Part shown: positions 44,784-53,250 of the stretch, in pieces | How positions within the stretch are numbered: position 1 is the first letter of the stretch | Layout: each line of letters opens with the position of its first letter | Source: Nocardia harenae NBRC 108248 | GTDB taxonomy: Bacteria > Actinomycetota > Actinomycetes > Mycobacteriales > Mycobacteriaceae | NCBI RefSeq assembly: GCF_001612885.1 | Contig: NZ_BDBH01000011.1 | Coordinates: forward strand, 248,001-312,000 | Direction: 5' to 3' | DNA: 64,000 nt | Made by a program: the position numbers and the translations under genes | The notes under the pieces: model-generated | What the model was told of the DNA's origin: nothing | Database searches by the model: none | The model's input: only the letters and a program-made list of their open reading frames with translations

Positions 44784-45989
44784 TCAGAGCACGCCGCGGG
44801 CGCGCAGCGCGGCCAGCTCGGCCGCGCCGAGCCCGAGCAGCTCGCCGTAGACGGCGGCATTGTGCTCGCCGAGCCGGGGGCCGAGGTGGACCACCTCGCC
44901 GCGGGTCCCGGAGAACCGCGCGACCGGGGCCTGCACCGTGACGGTGCCCAGCTCGGCGTCCTCGACCGGGACGAAGACCTCGCGGTGCTTCATCTGGTCG
45001 TCGGTCACCAGATCGGCGATGTCGTAGACCGGGGCGGCGGCCACCTCGAACTCGTCGAAGACCGCCATGGCCTCGGCGAGCGTGTGCGCCGAGACCCACT
45101 CGGCCACCGCGGCATCCACCTCGGCGGCCCTGGCGAGTCGGCGCTGCGGATCGGCGAAGTCGGCGTCGGCCACCAGATCGGCGCGGCCGATGGCCCGGAA
45201 GACCCGCAGCGCCAGCGCGGGCGAGCTGCCGGACATGGCGAGCCAGCGCCCGTCCGCGGTGCGGTAGGTATTGCGCGGGGCCGAGATGTCCCAGCGGTTC
45301 CCCGCCCGCTCGGGGACCAGCCCGAGCTGATCGTAGGAGAGCAGGGTCTGCTCCAGCAGCCGGGCCAGCGGGTCGATCAGGTTGATATCGATGAGCTGGC
45401 CCGGCCCGCCGTGCACGTCGCGGTGGTAGAGCGCCATGGCGACCGCGTAGGCGGCGTTCAGCGAGGCGACGCCGTCGGCCAGCATGAACGGCGGCAGCGT
45501 CGGCGGCCCCGCGGCCTCGCCGGTGAGGTGCGCGAAGCCGCTCATGGCCTCGCCGAGCGTGCCGAAGCCGGGGCGCTCGCTCTTCGGGCCGGTGAGCCCG
45601 AAGCCGGTGATGTGCAGCATGATGATCGCCGGGTTCACCGCACGCAGGCTCTCGTAGTCGAGCCCCCAGCGCTCCAGCGTGCGCACCCTGGTGTTCGCGA
45701 CCACGACGTCGGCCTGCCGGGCCAGCCGCCGCAGCAGCTCCTGCCCCGCCGCCTGGCGCAGGTCGAGGGTGACCGACTTCTTGTTGCGCGACACCGACTT
45801 CCACATGAGCCCGACGCCGTCGCGCTGGTGCCCCCATGACCGGATCGGGTCGCCGCCGTTCGGCTGCTCCACCTTGATCACCTCGGCGCCGAACTCGCCC
45901 AGGTAGGTGGCGGCCAGCGGCGCGGCGGCCAGCGTGGCCATGTCGAGTACCCGGATGCCGTCCAGCATGGCACGGCCCGCCGCCGTCAT
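44784..45989 (-). CDS. Class III CoA transferase (CaiB/BaiF family)
   Basis: 401 residues. N-terminal ILDMATL-like segment (RVLDMATLAAAPLAATYL), GAEVIKVEQP, NKKSVTLDL and the catalytic aspartate in FMLADGVASLNAAYA near residue 170 identify the family, which moves CoA between carboxylic acids through an aspartyl-CoA anhydride. The ATG at 45989 immediately adjoins the flavin monooxygenase stop; a later ATG at 45968 (MLDGIRV) also fits. It would activate the acid later cleaved by the CitE-like lyase. Confidence 0.9.
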   Translation of the reverse strand: MTAAGRAMLDGIRVLDMATLAAAPLAATYLGEFGAEVIKVEQPNGGDPIRSWGHQRDGVGLMWKSVSRNKKSVTLDLRQAAGQELLRRLARQADVVVANTRVRTLERWGLDYESLRAVNPAIIMLHITGFGLTGPKSERPGFGTLGEAMSGFAHLTGEAAGPPTLPPFMLADGVASLNAAYAVAMALYHRDVHGGPGQLIDINLIDPLARLLEQTLLSYDQLGLVPERAGNRWDISAPRNTYRTADGRWLAMSGSSPALALRVFRAIGRADLVADADFADPQRRLARAAEVDAAVAEWVSAHTLAEAMAVFDEFEVAAAPVYDIADLVTDDQMKHREVFVPVEDAELGTVTVQAPVARFSGTRGEVVHLGPRLGEHNAAVYGELLGLGAAELAALRARGVL

Positions 45990-47357
45990 CTACACGCTCG
46001 TTCCGGCGACCGTGCGGGACGCGCTCGGAATCGGCAGCCCCAGGTGCTCGCGCAGCGTGCTGCCCTCGTACTTCGTCCGGAAGAGCCCGGCGCGCTGCAG
46101 GTGCGGCACCACCATCCGGGTGACGTCCTCGAAGGCGCCGGGCATGTGCGTGGCGGCGAGCACGAAGCCGTCGCAGGCCTCGCCGTGGAACCACTCCGCC
46201 ATCTGCTCGGCCACCTGCGCGCCGGTGCCGACGAAGCGCGGCCCCTGCAGCAGTGTGGCCCGGTGCCCGGCCAGGTCGCGCAGGGTGACCGTGCGGCCGA
46301 GGTGCTCGCGCAGGTTCTGCACCAGGCCGCGGATGCCGGAGACCGAGGCGATGAGCTCGTCGGTGACCGGGTCGTCGATGCCGTGCCGGGCGAAGTCGTA
46401 GTTCATGAGCTCGGAGAGCAGCGTGAGCGAGGCCATCGGGTGCACCAGCTCGTGCAGCAGCATCTCCTCGCGCTCGCGCGCGTGCGACTCGGTCTCGCCG
46501 ACCACCGCGTAGGCCATGGGACAGATCTTCACCGCGCGCGGATCCCGCCCGGCCGCGTCGATCCGCGCCTTCTGGTCGGCGTAGTGCGACTTCGCCACCT
46601 CCAGCCCGGGGTCGCCGGTGAAGATGAGCTCGGCCCAGCGCGAGGCGAAGTCGCGGCCGCGCCCGGACGAGCCCGCCTGGATCACCACCGGCCGCCCCTG
46701 CGGGGTGCGCGGCACGGTGAGCGGGCCGCGGGACGAGAAGAAGCGGCCGCTGTGGTTCAGCTCGTGCACCTTCGAGGGGTCGGCGAAATCGCCGGTGCGG
46801 TCGTGCAGCAGCGCGCCCTCCTCCCAGGTGTCCCAGAGCCCGGCGACCACCTCGAGGAACTCGTCGGCGCGGTCGTAGCGCTCGTCGTGACCCAGGTGCG
46901 CCTCGACGCCGAAGTTCTGCGCCTCGCTGTCGTTCACCGAGGTCACCACGTTCCAGGCGGCCCTGCCCCCGGAGAGGTGGTCCAGTGTGGCGAAGGTGCG
47001 GGCCACGTGGAACGGCGGGTAGTAGGTGGTGGAGTAGGTGGCGCCGAGCCCGATCTTCGAGGTGGCCTGGGCCAGCACGCCGAGCACCACGCTCAGGTCC
47101 AGCTTCACCGGGCGGGCGCCGTAGCGCACCGCCTCGGCCACCGAGCCGCCGTAGATGCCCGGCATGGCCAGCCGGTCGTCGAAGAACATGAGGTCGAAGC
47201 AGCCCTCCTCGAGCTGCCTGCCGACCTTCGCGTAGTAGGACGCGTCCAGGTACCCGTGCTCGGTGGCCGGGTGCCGCCACGACCCCGAGTAGACCGAGGT
47301 ACTGCCCGCCTGCATGAATGCGACCAGCGTCATCCGGTCGTCTCGCTTCGCTGTCAT
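45990..47357 (-). CDS. Flavin-dependent monooxygenase of the NtaA/SnaA/DmoA group
   Basis: 455 residues, the usual length. Motifs: RHPATEHGYLDASYYAKVGRQ, FFDDRLAMP, GLGATYSTTYYPPFHVAR and NVVTSVNDSEAQNFG, typical of the FMN-using subgroup that oxidises nitrilotriacetate, dimethyl sulfide or similar small molecules with a separate flavin reductase. No reductase gene is adjacent. The start at 47357 is kept, with ATG 47333 as an alternative. First gene of the operon, divergent from gntR, with an 18-bp palindrome 13 bp upstream of its start. Confidence 0.9.
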   Translation of the reverse strand: MTAKRDDRMTLVAFMQAGSTSVYSGSWRHPATEHGYLDASYYAKVGRQLEEGCFDLMFFDDRLAMPGIYGGSVAEAVRYGARPVKLDLSVVLGVLAQATSKIGLGATYSTTYYPPFHVARTFATLDHLSGGRAAWNVVTSVNDSEAQNFGVEAHLGHDERYDRADEFLEVVAGLWDTWEEGALLHDRTGDFADPSKVHELNHSGRFFSSRGPLTVPRTPQGRPVVIQAGSSGRGRDFASRWAELIFTGDPGLEVAKSHYADQKARIDAAGRDPRAVKICPMAYAVVGETESHAREREEMLLHELVHPMASLTLLSELMNYDFARHGIDDPVTDELIASVSGIRGLVQNLREHLGRTVTLRDLAGHRATLLQGPRFVGTGAQVAEQMAEWFHGEACDGFVLAATHMPGAFEDVTRMVVPHLQRAGLFRTKYEGSTLREHLGLPIPSASRTVAGTSV

Positions 47358-47370
47358 GCAGGGAATTTAA

Positions 47371-47388
47371 CATCTGATATATCAGATG
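47371..47388. promoter_or_regulatory. Perfect 18-bp palindrome CATCTGATATATCAGATG, GntR operator
   Basis: The palindrome lies between the divergent monooxygenase (start 47357) and gntR (start 47426). The TGATATATCA core fits operators of FadR/FCD-type GntR repressors, which bind short AT-rich palindromes. It would block both promoters until the substrate is bound. Confidence 0.82.
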
Positions 47389-47425
47389 CCAACCCCTACA
47401 TGCGTTCATTGCTACACTCCGGCGC

Positions 47426-48082
47426 ATGGCAGGAACGGTCGACATCGCGGGCACCGTGCGGGAACGGGCGGCGCGGGAGCTGCGCGACCGCATCATCACC
47501 GGGGTCATGGCGCCGGGGTCGCGGATCGACCTGGACGCCATCACCGAGGAGTTCGCCACCTCCCGCACCCCCGTGCGCGAGGCGCTGCTCGAGCTCTCCT
47601 TCGAGGGGCTGGTGCGGGTCGCGCCGCGCAGCGGCATCACCGTGATCGGGATCGGCGCCGACGACGTGCGCGACAGCTTCACCCTGCTCGGCGTGCTCAC
47701 CGGGCAGGCGGCGGCCTGGGCCGCCGAGCGCAGCACCGCGGCCGAGCTGGCGCAGCTGCGCGAGCTGGCGGCGGCGGTGGCGGCGCGCTCCGGCGACGAC
47801 GCCATCGGCGAGGCGAACTGGAAGTTCCACCAGGCCATCCACCGGGCCGCGCACTCCCCCCGGCTGCTCACCCAGATCAAGCAGGCGGCGCGGGTGGTGC
47901 CGACCAATTTCCTGCGGCTCTTCCCCGACCACGAGAAGCACTCGCTGCACGAGCACGACGAGCTGCTCGACGCGCTGGAGGCGCGAGATCCCGAGGCCGC
48001 CAGGCGAATCGCCGAGCGGCACGTGCTGGAGGCCGGGATCTCGCTTGCGGCCTGGCTGGAGAACGGCGGCGCGGGCAGCTGA
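47426..48082 (+). CDS. GntR-family (FCD) transcriptional regulator
   Basis: 218 residues. The winged helix-turn-helix occupies residues ~10-75 (ITEEFATSRTPVREALLEL) and the all-helical FCD ligand domain ~90-210 (KFHQAIHRAAHSPRL, HDELLDALEARDPEAARRI). FCD repressors bind carboxylate ligands with a metal. It is divergent from the three-gene catabolic operon it most likely represses. Confidence 0.92.
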   Translation: MAGTVDIAGTVRERAARELRDRIITGVMAPGSRIDLDAITEEFATSRTPVREALLELSFEGLVRVAPRSGITVIGIGADDVRDSFTLLGVLTGQAAAWAAERSTAAELAQLRELAAAVAARSGDDAIGEANWKFHQAIHRAAHSPRLLTQIKQAARVVPTNFLRLFPDHEKHSLHEHDELLDALEARDPEAARRIAERHVLEAGISLAAWLENGGAGS

Positions 48083-48149
48083 GCCGGGTCAGCCGCAGGC
48101 GACCTCGACCCGGCCGGCTACCCGGCACCGCGAGGGCACCGGCCCGGAG

Positions 48150-48569
48150 TCAGGCGGCGGGGGCCTGGAGGATGCCGAGCACCCGCTTGGCGGCGGCGTT
48201 GAACCGGCCCAGGTTGACCGTCGGCGCGCTGGTTACCACCAGCAGTAGCGTCGAGCTGAGCGGGAAGACGCCGACGCAGCCGCGGTCGGCCTCGAAGACC
48301 GCGGACTGCAGCCTGCCCTGGGCCACCAGGCTGGTGAAGTGATCACCGATGCCGATGGCCGCGGCGGCCATGGCCGAGCTGCGCATGGCGATCGAATCGC
48401 CGTGCGTCATCTGCCCCGACACGTCGTCGGCCGCGACCACGAGCCCGTCCCGGCTGGTCATCACGGCGTGCTCGACGTCGGCGATCTCCTCGCAGGCGCG
48501 CTGCAGCAGCTCGCCGACGGCACGGGGGTCGCCGAGCGCGATCTCGCGCCGGTCGTACGCACGGCTCAC
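48150..48569 (-). CDS. Roadblock/LC7-domain protein
   Basis: 139 residues; GTG start overlapping the upstream stop (GTGA). Pattern of MglB-like roadblock proteins: VEHAVMTSRDGLVVAADD, an Ala/Met helix (SSAMAAAAIGIGDHF) and LLLVVTSAPTVNLGRF. In actinomycetes these are partners of small Ras-like GTPases and sensor kinases (conservon operons). No GTPase is encoded beside it here. Confidence 0.8.
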   Translation of the reverse strand: MSRAYDRREIALGDPRAVGELLQRACEEIADVEHAVMTSRDGLVVAADDVSGQMTHGDSIAMRSSAMAAAAIGIGDHFTSLVAQGRLQSAVFEADRGCVGVFPLSSTLLLVVTSAPTVNLGRFNAAAKRVLGILQAPAA

Positions 48570-48934
48570 AGCCGGATCGCCTGCTCGATCCGGCGCAGCT
48601 GGTGGCGGGCCAGGGCCAGGTTGCCGCGCGCCTTGTCCAGTGCCAGGTAGAGGAACAGCTCCTCGCCGTCGTTCCGGATCAGCGGCATGATCAGGTGGTA
48701 CTGCGCGCCGAGGGTGACCAGGATGTCCTGCACGCTGTCACCGAGCTGTAGCGCCTCGACCGCGCGCAGCTTGGCGCGCAGCACCTCGGTGTTCAGCGCG
48801 CCCGCCATCTCCAGGTCGAACAGCTGGTTGCCGCCCTGCTTGCCAAGCAGCATCCCGCTGCGCATGTCGACGAGGGCGATGCCGATGGCGCCGTCCACGC
48901 TCATGCCGTCCCGGAGGGCGTCGTCGAGCTTCAT
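48566..48934 (-). CDS. Second roadblock-like protein
   Basis: 122 residues from the ATG at 48934, with AGGAG about ten bases upstream; the frame is open further but lacks similarity. The strand-helix order (DGAIGIALVDMRSGMLLG, LGAQYHLIMPLIRNDGEEL, LALDKARGNLALARHQLRRI) is that of roadblock-fold proteins. It is cotranslated with the following roadblock protein; the two may form a heterodimer. Confidence 0.7.
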   Translation of the reverse strand: MKLDDALRDGMSVDGAIGIALVDMRSGMLLGKQGGNQLFDLEMAGALNTEVLRAKLRAVEALQLGDSVQDILVTLGAQYHLIMPLIRNDGEELFLYLALDKARGNLALARHQLRRIEQAIRL

Positions 48935-49400
48935 ATCTGGTGCACTCCTGAATCCCGGCGCCTGCGTCATCTCCGGGCGCCTGCGGTGGGACAGTCTCGG
49001 TACCGCCCGAAGGGCGCGCTCGTCATCGATCATGGCTGGGAACGCGCCTCCGTGCGGGCGTCATGATTGGGGGCATTAACTCAGAAACCGGTCGGTTCTC
49101 CTGAGCAGCGACAGCTTAGCAACGACCTTCAGGTTGGTCGATACTTCAAAAACTTGACTTACGGTCTGAAAATAGTCCTTTTAATTGAGTCGAAGCCCAC
49201 GATAGCAGGGTGGTGGCACAGCTATGCCAACCCGTTTACCAGGGGCTTCATACGCGCAGGTCAGCATACTTTCCCATTTTGCGAAGCAGGTGAACGTGGC
49301 GATTAGGACGTGATGCCGATCACAAAAGATGCCCATAGGGCATATTATTCCTGCGTTGTTGCAGGAAATTAGCTGGTCGAATGCCCAGGAAGTCCGGCGA
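48935..49400. other. AT-rich intergenic region, no convincing gene
   Basis: About 466 bp between the roadblock operon and a pseudogene. From ~49079 to ~49395 the base composition is much lower in GC than anything else in the window. A 79-codon plus-strand frame at 49067 has non-actinobacterial composition and no ribosome site, so I do not call it. A TTGACT at 49154-49159 could be part of a promoter. Confidence 0.6.
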
Positions 49401-49814
49401 CTACGCGGGAATCGGCGAATTCCAGCCCAGCGCGGGGGCGACCAGCTCGACCGCGTCGTGCAGGATCTGCTCGTACTCGGCGCGGTGGAATTCGTAGGGC
49501 AGCTCCAGCCGCAGCTCGGCGGTCTCGGCCAGCCGGTCGACGAGCCCGGGGCTGTGCGGCTGCAGCCGCGGGCGCTGGGTGTTGCCCGGCGAGTGGATCA
49601 CGGTGTCCGGGCCGCCGAGGTAGTCGCCGCGCAGATTCTCGGCGAGCCGCTCGATCCTGGTGTGGGACAGGTCGTAGGCGCGCCAGTCGCCGTCGAAGCC
49701 GAGCCGCTCGCCGTACTCGAAGAGCTGGAGCGTGTCCTCCAGCCCGGTGTAGGGGTCGTAGTCGGCGAAGTTGCCCGGGGTGAGGAAGGCGAGGGTCGCG
49801 ATACGAGGAGCCAC
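49401..49814 (-). pseudogene. Luciferase-like flavin monooxygenase with internal deletions
   Basis: 137 codons, still open. The start IATLAFLTPGNFADYDPYTG and ELGERLGFDG-type helix (YGERLGFDG) match LLM flavin monooxygenases of ~350 residues. It then jumps to DWRAYDLSHTRIERLAENL from the middle and, after GLVDRL, directly to the C-terminal LRLELPYEFHRAEYEQILHD. So two in-frame internal segments, about 60% of the barrel, seem lost. It cannot be an active barrel enzyme; either a remnant or a small protein kept for another use. Confidence 0.6.
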
Positions 49815-50002
49815 CTGCCAGGCAACCCGCAGGAGGCGGTCGACGCCACGGTTGCGTTCGGCGGGAACGCAACCCTTACGCTCCGTCACCCGCGAGGCTG
49901 AGCGACCGTCCGCGGATGTCCGCCGAACGAGTGACGACCGCGGGGGTGGCTGCGCCTACGATGCATGGCGGACGAGGCATTCGAAACGGGAGGTTCGAGG
50001 CG

Positions 50003-50458
50003 ATGGACGGCGGCACTTCGGCGCTGCACCGGGCGGTGGACGCGGCCGCCCGCGGCGACGGGGACGCGCTCGGCGCGCTGCTCGAGCAGGTGCGCCCCTT
50101 CGTGACCAGGTACTGCCGGGCCCGGCTCGGCACCGGCCCCGCGGACGCCGTCGCCACCGGCATCTGCGCCGACCTGCTCACCGCCCTGCCCCGCTTCCGC
50201 GAATCCGGCGGCTCCTTCCTCGCCTTCGCCTACCGCATCGCCTCGCGCACCGTCGCCGACGTGCTGCGCCGCCGGGGTGCGAGCAGCCCGGAACCCCTGG
50301 GGGAACTCCCGGAGTCGCAGCGCGAGGTGCTGGTGCTGCGGCTGGTGCTCGGGCTCTCCGCCGACGAGACCGCCAGAGCGCTGCACACCACCATCGGCGT
50401 GGTCCGGGTCACCCAGCACCGGGCGCTGGACACCCTCCGGACCACGCTCGCGGCCTGA
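50003..50458 (+). CDS. ECF-type RNA polymerase sigma factor (SigD-like, short)
   Basis: 151 residues from the ATG at 50003, preceded by a purine-rich GAGG. Region 2 is seen in RPFVTRYCRARLG and LLTALPRF..FLAFAYRIAS. Region 4 is seen in ELPESQREVLVLRLVLGLS and GVVRVTQHRALDTLR, the -35-binding helix-turn-helix. It is shorter than usual (about 170-210), with a short linker between regions. No anti-sigma gene is adjacent. It converges on the molybdoenzyme gene 5 bp away. Confidence 0.8.
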   Translation: MDGGTSALHRAVDAAARGDGDALGALLEQVRPFVTRYCRARLGTGPADAVATGICADLLTALPRFRESGGSFLAFAYRIASRTVADVLRRRGASSPEPLGELPESQREVLVLRLVLGLSADETARALHTTIGVVRVTQHRALDTLRTTLAA

Positions 50459-50463
50459 GGGGC

Positions 50464-52758
50464 TCAGCGGGGACCGAACTCCGGCGGCTCGAAGGCGCGC
50501 ACCGGCGGCGGGGTGCCGGTGAACTTCTCGACCTGGACCAGGCAGCTGTTCGGCGACGGCCCCTGGGCCAGCGGGCTGGTGCCGATATCGGGGGTGACGA
50601 CATTCGGATTGCCGTGCCGCTCCAGGCCGAGCGCGTCGTCGGGGTCGAACCAGGCGCCGGTGGCGATCTGGGCGACGCCGGGGAGCAGGGCGTCGGCGGT
50701 GGCGACACCGGCGAGGAAGGCGCCGCGGTCGTTGAACACGCGGGCGAGGTCGCCGTCGCGGAGGCCGCGGGCGGCGGCGTCGGCGGGGTGCAGCCGCAGC
50801 GGTTCGCGGCCGGAGATCTTGGCGCCCCGGCTGGTGGGGCCGTTGTCGAGCTGGCTGTGCAGGCGGGTGGCGGGCTGGTTGGAGAGCAGGTGCAGGGGGA
50901 AGCGCTCGGCGGCGGGGGCGCCGAGCCATTCGCGGTCCGGGTACCAGGCGGGGTGGCCGAGCAGGTCGCCCGCGTCGGCGATGGCGCGGGAGTAGATCTC
51001 GATCCGGCCGGAGGGGGTGCGCAGCGGGTGCCGCTCGGGGTCGGCGCGAAAGAGTTCGAGGTCGTGTTCGCGCTCGGGGAGCTGGGGGCGCAGGTCGAGC
51101 GGCGGGCCGGCGCGGAAGTCGCGGTAGGCGGGGAGCTCGATGCCCGCCGCGGCGGCGTCGGATCGGGTTGTCTCCCAGACGTGTTCGACCCACTCGGCGG
51201 TGCCGCGGCGCTCGGTGAAGGCGGCGCCGAAGCCGAGCCGCTCGGCCAGCGCGGCGAGCACGGCGTGGTCGTCGCGGGCCGCGCCGTAGGGCTCGAAGAC
51301 CCGGTGCATGGGGGTGAGCCAGTGGTCGCTGCTGCTGCCGGCGAAATCCTCGCGCTCCAGCGCGGTGGTGACCGGGAAGACGATGTCGGCGTGTTTGGCG
51401 GTGGCGGTCCAGCTGTGCTCGTTGACGATCACGGTGCCGGGGCGGGTCCAGGCGCGGCGCAGCCGGTTCAGGTCCTGGTGGTGGTGGAAGGGGTTGCCGC
51501 CCGCCCAGTAGATCAGCTCGATCGCCGGGTAGAGGCGGTCGGCGCCGTTGTAGCGGTAGGTCTCCCCCGGCCGCTCCAGAAGCTCGGTGATGCGGGAAAC
51601 GGGGACGGTCTCCGGCACCGGATTCGGCCCCTGCCCAATGGTGCCGATCCGGAAGGGCGGCACCCGGCGCTGCAGCGTGGTCCCCTTGCCGACGCCGGAC
51701 CCCATCTGCACGCCGCCGCCGGGCAGCCCGATGTACCCGAGCGCGGCGGCGAGCGCCCAGGCGGCCCAGTACACCTGCTCGCCGTGCCCGGCGCGCTGCA
51801 CCGCGTAGGAGAGCCCGATCAGGCTGCGCCCGGCGGCGAGTTGCCGTGCCAGTGCGCGGATCTCGGAGGCGGGCACGCCGGAGAGCCCGGCCGCCCATTC
51901 GGGCGTCTTCGGCACCCCGTCGGCGCCGCGGACGTAGCGCGCGAACTCGTCGAAGCCGGTGGTGTAGCGGGCCAGGAAGGCGTCGTCCTGCAAATCGTCG
52001 GCGAGCACCGTGTGGACCAGCGCGAGCAGCACCGGCACATCGGCATTGGGGCGGCAGGGCAGCCAGCGGGCGCCGACCGCGGCGTCCACGTCGTCCCGGA
52101 TCGGCCCGACGTGCACGATCCGAACCCCGGCCGCGGCCAGCTCGGCGAGGTGGCCGCGGTCGTCGTGCGCGCCGAGCCCGCCCGGGTTCACCTGGGTATT
52201 GCGGCTCGCCGCGCCGCCGAAGAGCACCAGGGTGCGGCAGTGCTCGGCCACCTCGGCGGTGGTCGGCGCCTGCTTGCCCGCGTAGTAGGCGTTCAGGCCG
52301 ATGATGTGCGGCACGATCACCTCGGCCGCGGCGAAGGAGTAGGTGTCGACCGAGTCGGTGTAGCCGCCCGCCAGCCGCAGGAAGCGGTGCAGCTGCCCCT
52401 GCGCGTGGTGGAAGCGGCCCGCGCTGGCCCAGCCGTAGGAGCCGCCGTAAATCGCGCTGTTGCCGTGCGCGGCAATGGTGTCGCGCAGTGCGGCGGCCGC
52501 GAGGTCGAGCGCCTCGTCCCACTCGACCTCCACGAACGGCTCGCGGCCGCGGCCGGAGCGATCCCGGTCGCGCAGGTAGCCGCGCCGGACCGCGGGGCGC
52601 GCGATGCGCACCCCGGGATCCCGTGCCCCGGCCAGCGAGCGCCCGATCGGCGACGGCTCGGGGTCGGTGCCCGCGGGCCGCACCGTGATCCCGCCGTCCG
52701 GCGCGGCGCCGACCAGATAGTTGCCCCAGTGCGTCGCGGTGAGCCGTGGCTCCGGCAT
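50464..52758 (-). CDS. Molybdopterin-dependent oxidoreductase (BisC/DMSO reductase family)
   Basis: 764 residues from the ATG at 52758, behind GAGGGGGAG. No N-terminal 4Fe-4S cysteine motif and no twin-arginine signal, as in cytoplasmic biotin sulfoxide reductase. GGSYGWASAGRFH near residues 103-115 is the region with the serine ligand of molybdenum in DMSO reductases. Later segments NGPTSRGAKISGREPL and GSWFDP-like ATGAWFDPDD belong to the C-terminal cofactor domain. It would reduce an S- or N-oxide. No partner or cofactor genes adjacent. Confidence 0.9.
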   Translation of the reverse strand: MPEPRLTATHWGNYLVGAAPDGGITVRPAGTDPEPSPIGRSLAGARDPGVRIARPAVRRGYLRDRDRSGRGREPFVEVEWDEALDLAAAALRDTIAAHGNSAIYGGSYGWASAGRFHHAQGQLHRFLRLAGGYTDSVDTYSFAAAEVIVPHIIGLNAYYAGKQAPTTAEVAEHCRTLVLFGGAASRNTQVNPGGLGAHDDRGHLAELAAAGVRIVHVGPIRDDVDAAVGARWLPCRPNADVPVLLALVHTVLADDLQDDAFLARYTTGFDEFARYVRGADGVPKTPEWAAGLSGVPASEIRALARQLAAGRSLIGLSYAVQRAGHGEQVYWAAWALAAALGYIGLPGGGVQMGSGVGKGTTLQRRVPPFRIGTIGQGPNPVPETVPVSRITELLERPGETYRYNGADRLYPAIELIYWAGGNPFHHHQDLNRLRRAWTRPGTVIVNEHSWTATAKHADIVFPVTTALEREDFAGSSSDHWLTPMHRVFEPYGAARDDHAVLAALAERLGFGAAFTERRGTAEWVEHVWETTRSDAAAAGIELPAYRDFRAGPPLDLRPQLPEREHDLELFRADPERHPLRTPSGRIEIYSRAIADAGDLLGHPAWYPDREWLGAPAAERFPLHLLSNQPATRLHSQLDNGPTSRGAKISGREPLRLHPADAAARGLRDGDLARVFNDRGAFLAGVATADALLPGVAQIATGAWFDPDDALGLERHGNPNVVTPDIGTSPLAQGPSPNSCLVQVEKFTGTPPPVRAFEPPEFGPR

Positions 52759-52802
52759 GTGCTCCCCCTCGGGTGCTGGCGAAACCACGAGATTACCGGC
52801 GG

Positions 52803-53189
52803 TCAGGGCAGGACCGAGCAGGCGATCCCCAGGTCGATGCCGGTGCCGACCTGGACCCGCACCGACTGCTCGCTGCCGATCTGCACCGCGTGCAGGGTGT
52901 GCGCGCCGCGCTCGTGCGGGGTCCAGATGGCGGTGGCGAGCCCGCTCGGCCCGACCGGGATGGCCCACGGCGGATCGAACGAGCCCTGCTGGCTGTCGTA
53001 GAAGCTCACGTACTCGCCGGGCGCCGCGTTCGCCGTGACGGTGTAGGCGCAGCCCGTGCCGTACGGCGTCGAGCTGCCGCTGGAGACCCCCGGTTCCACG
53101 GTGATGCCGGTGATCTCGGCCCCCGCGGGTGCGGCCGCCACCGCCAGTACCGCCGCCGCCACTACCCCTGCCGTGCACAGTGCCCGCAT
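52803..53189 (-). CDS. Small secreted protein, Ig-like fold
   Basis: 128 residues. MRALCTAGVVAAAVLAVAAA is a signal peptide with a likely cut after APAGA. The mature ~100 residues have two cysteines (CAYTVTANAAPGEYVSF and the C-terminal IACSVLP) and a beta-rich pattern ending in a GAHTLHAVQIG strand, like bacterial Ig domains of Nocardia and Mycobacterium secreted proteins. Function unknown. Confidence 0.7.
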   Translation of the reverse strand: MRALCTAGVVAAAVLAVAAAPAGAEITGITVEPGVSSGSSTPYGTGCAYTVTANAAPGEYVSFYDSQQGSFDPPWAIPVGPSGLATAIWTPHERGAHTLHAVQIGSEQSVRVQVGTGIDLGIACSVLP

Positions 53190-53250
53190 CGCTGTCCTTC
53201 CGTCGCGCTCTCCCCCAGGGTGCCCGCGCGCACCCCCGCCCGAAACGCCG

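Noticed and set aside
49067..49306. 79-codon frame in the AT-rich region
   Set aside because: No ribosome site, odd composition, no family pattern; kept only as part of the AT-rich region.
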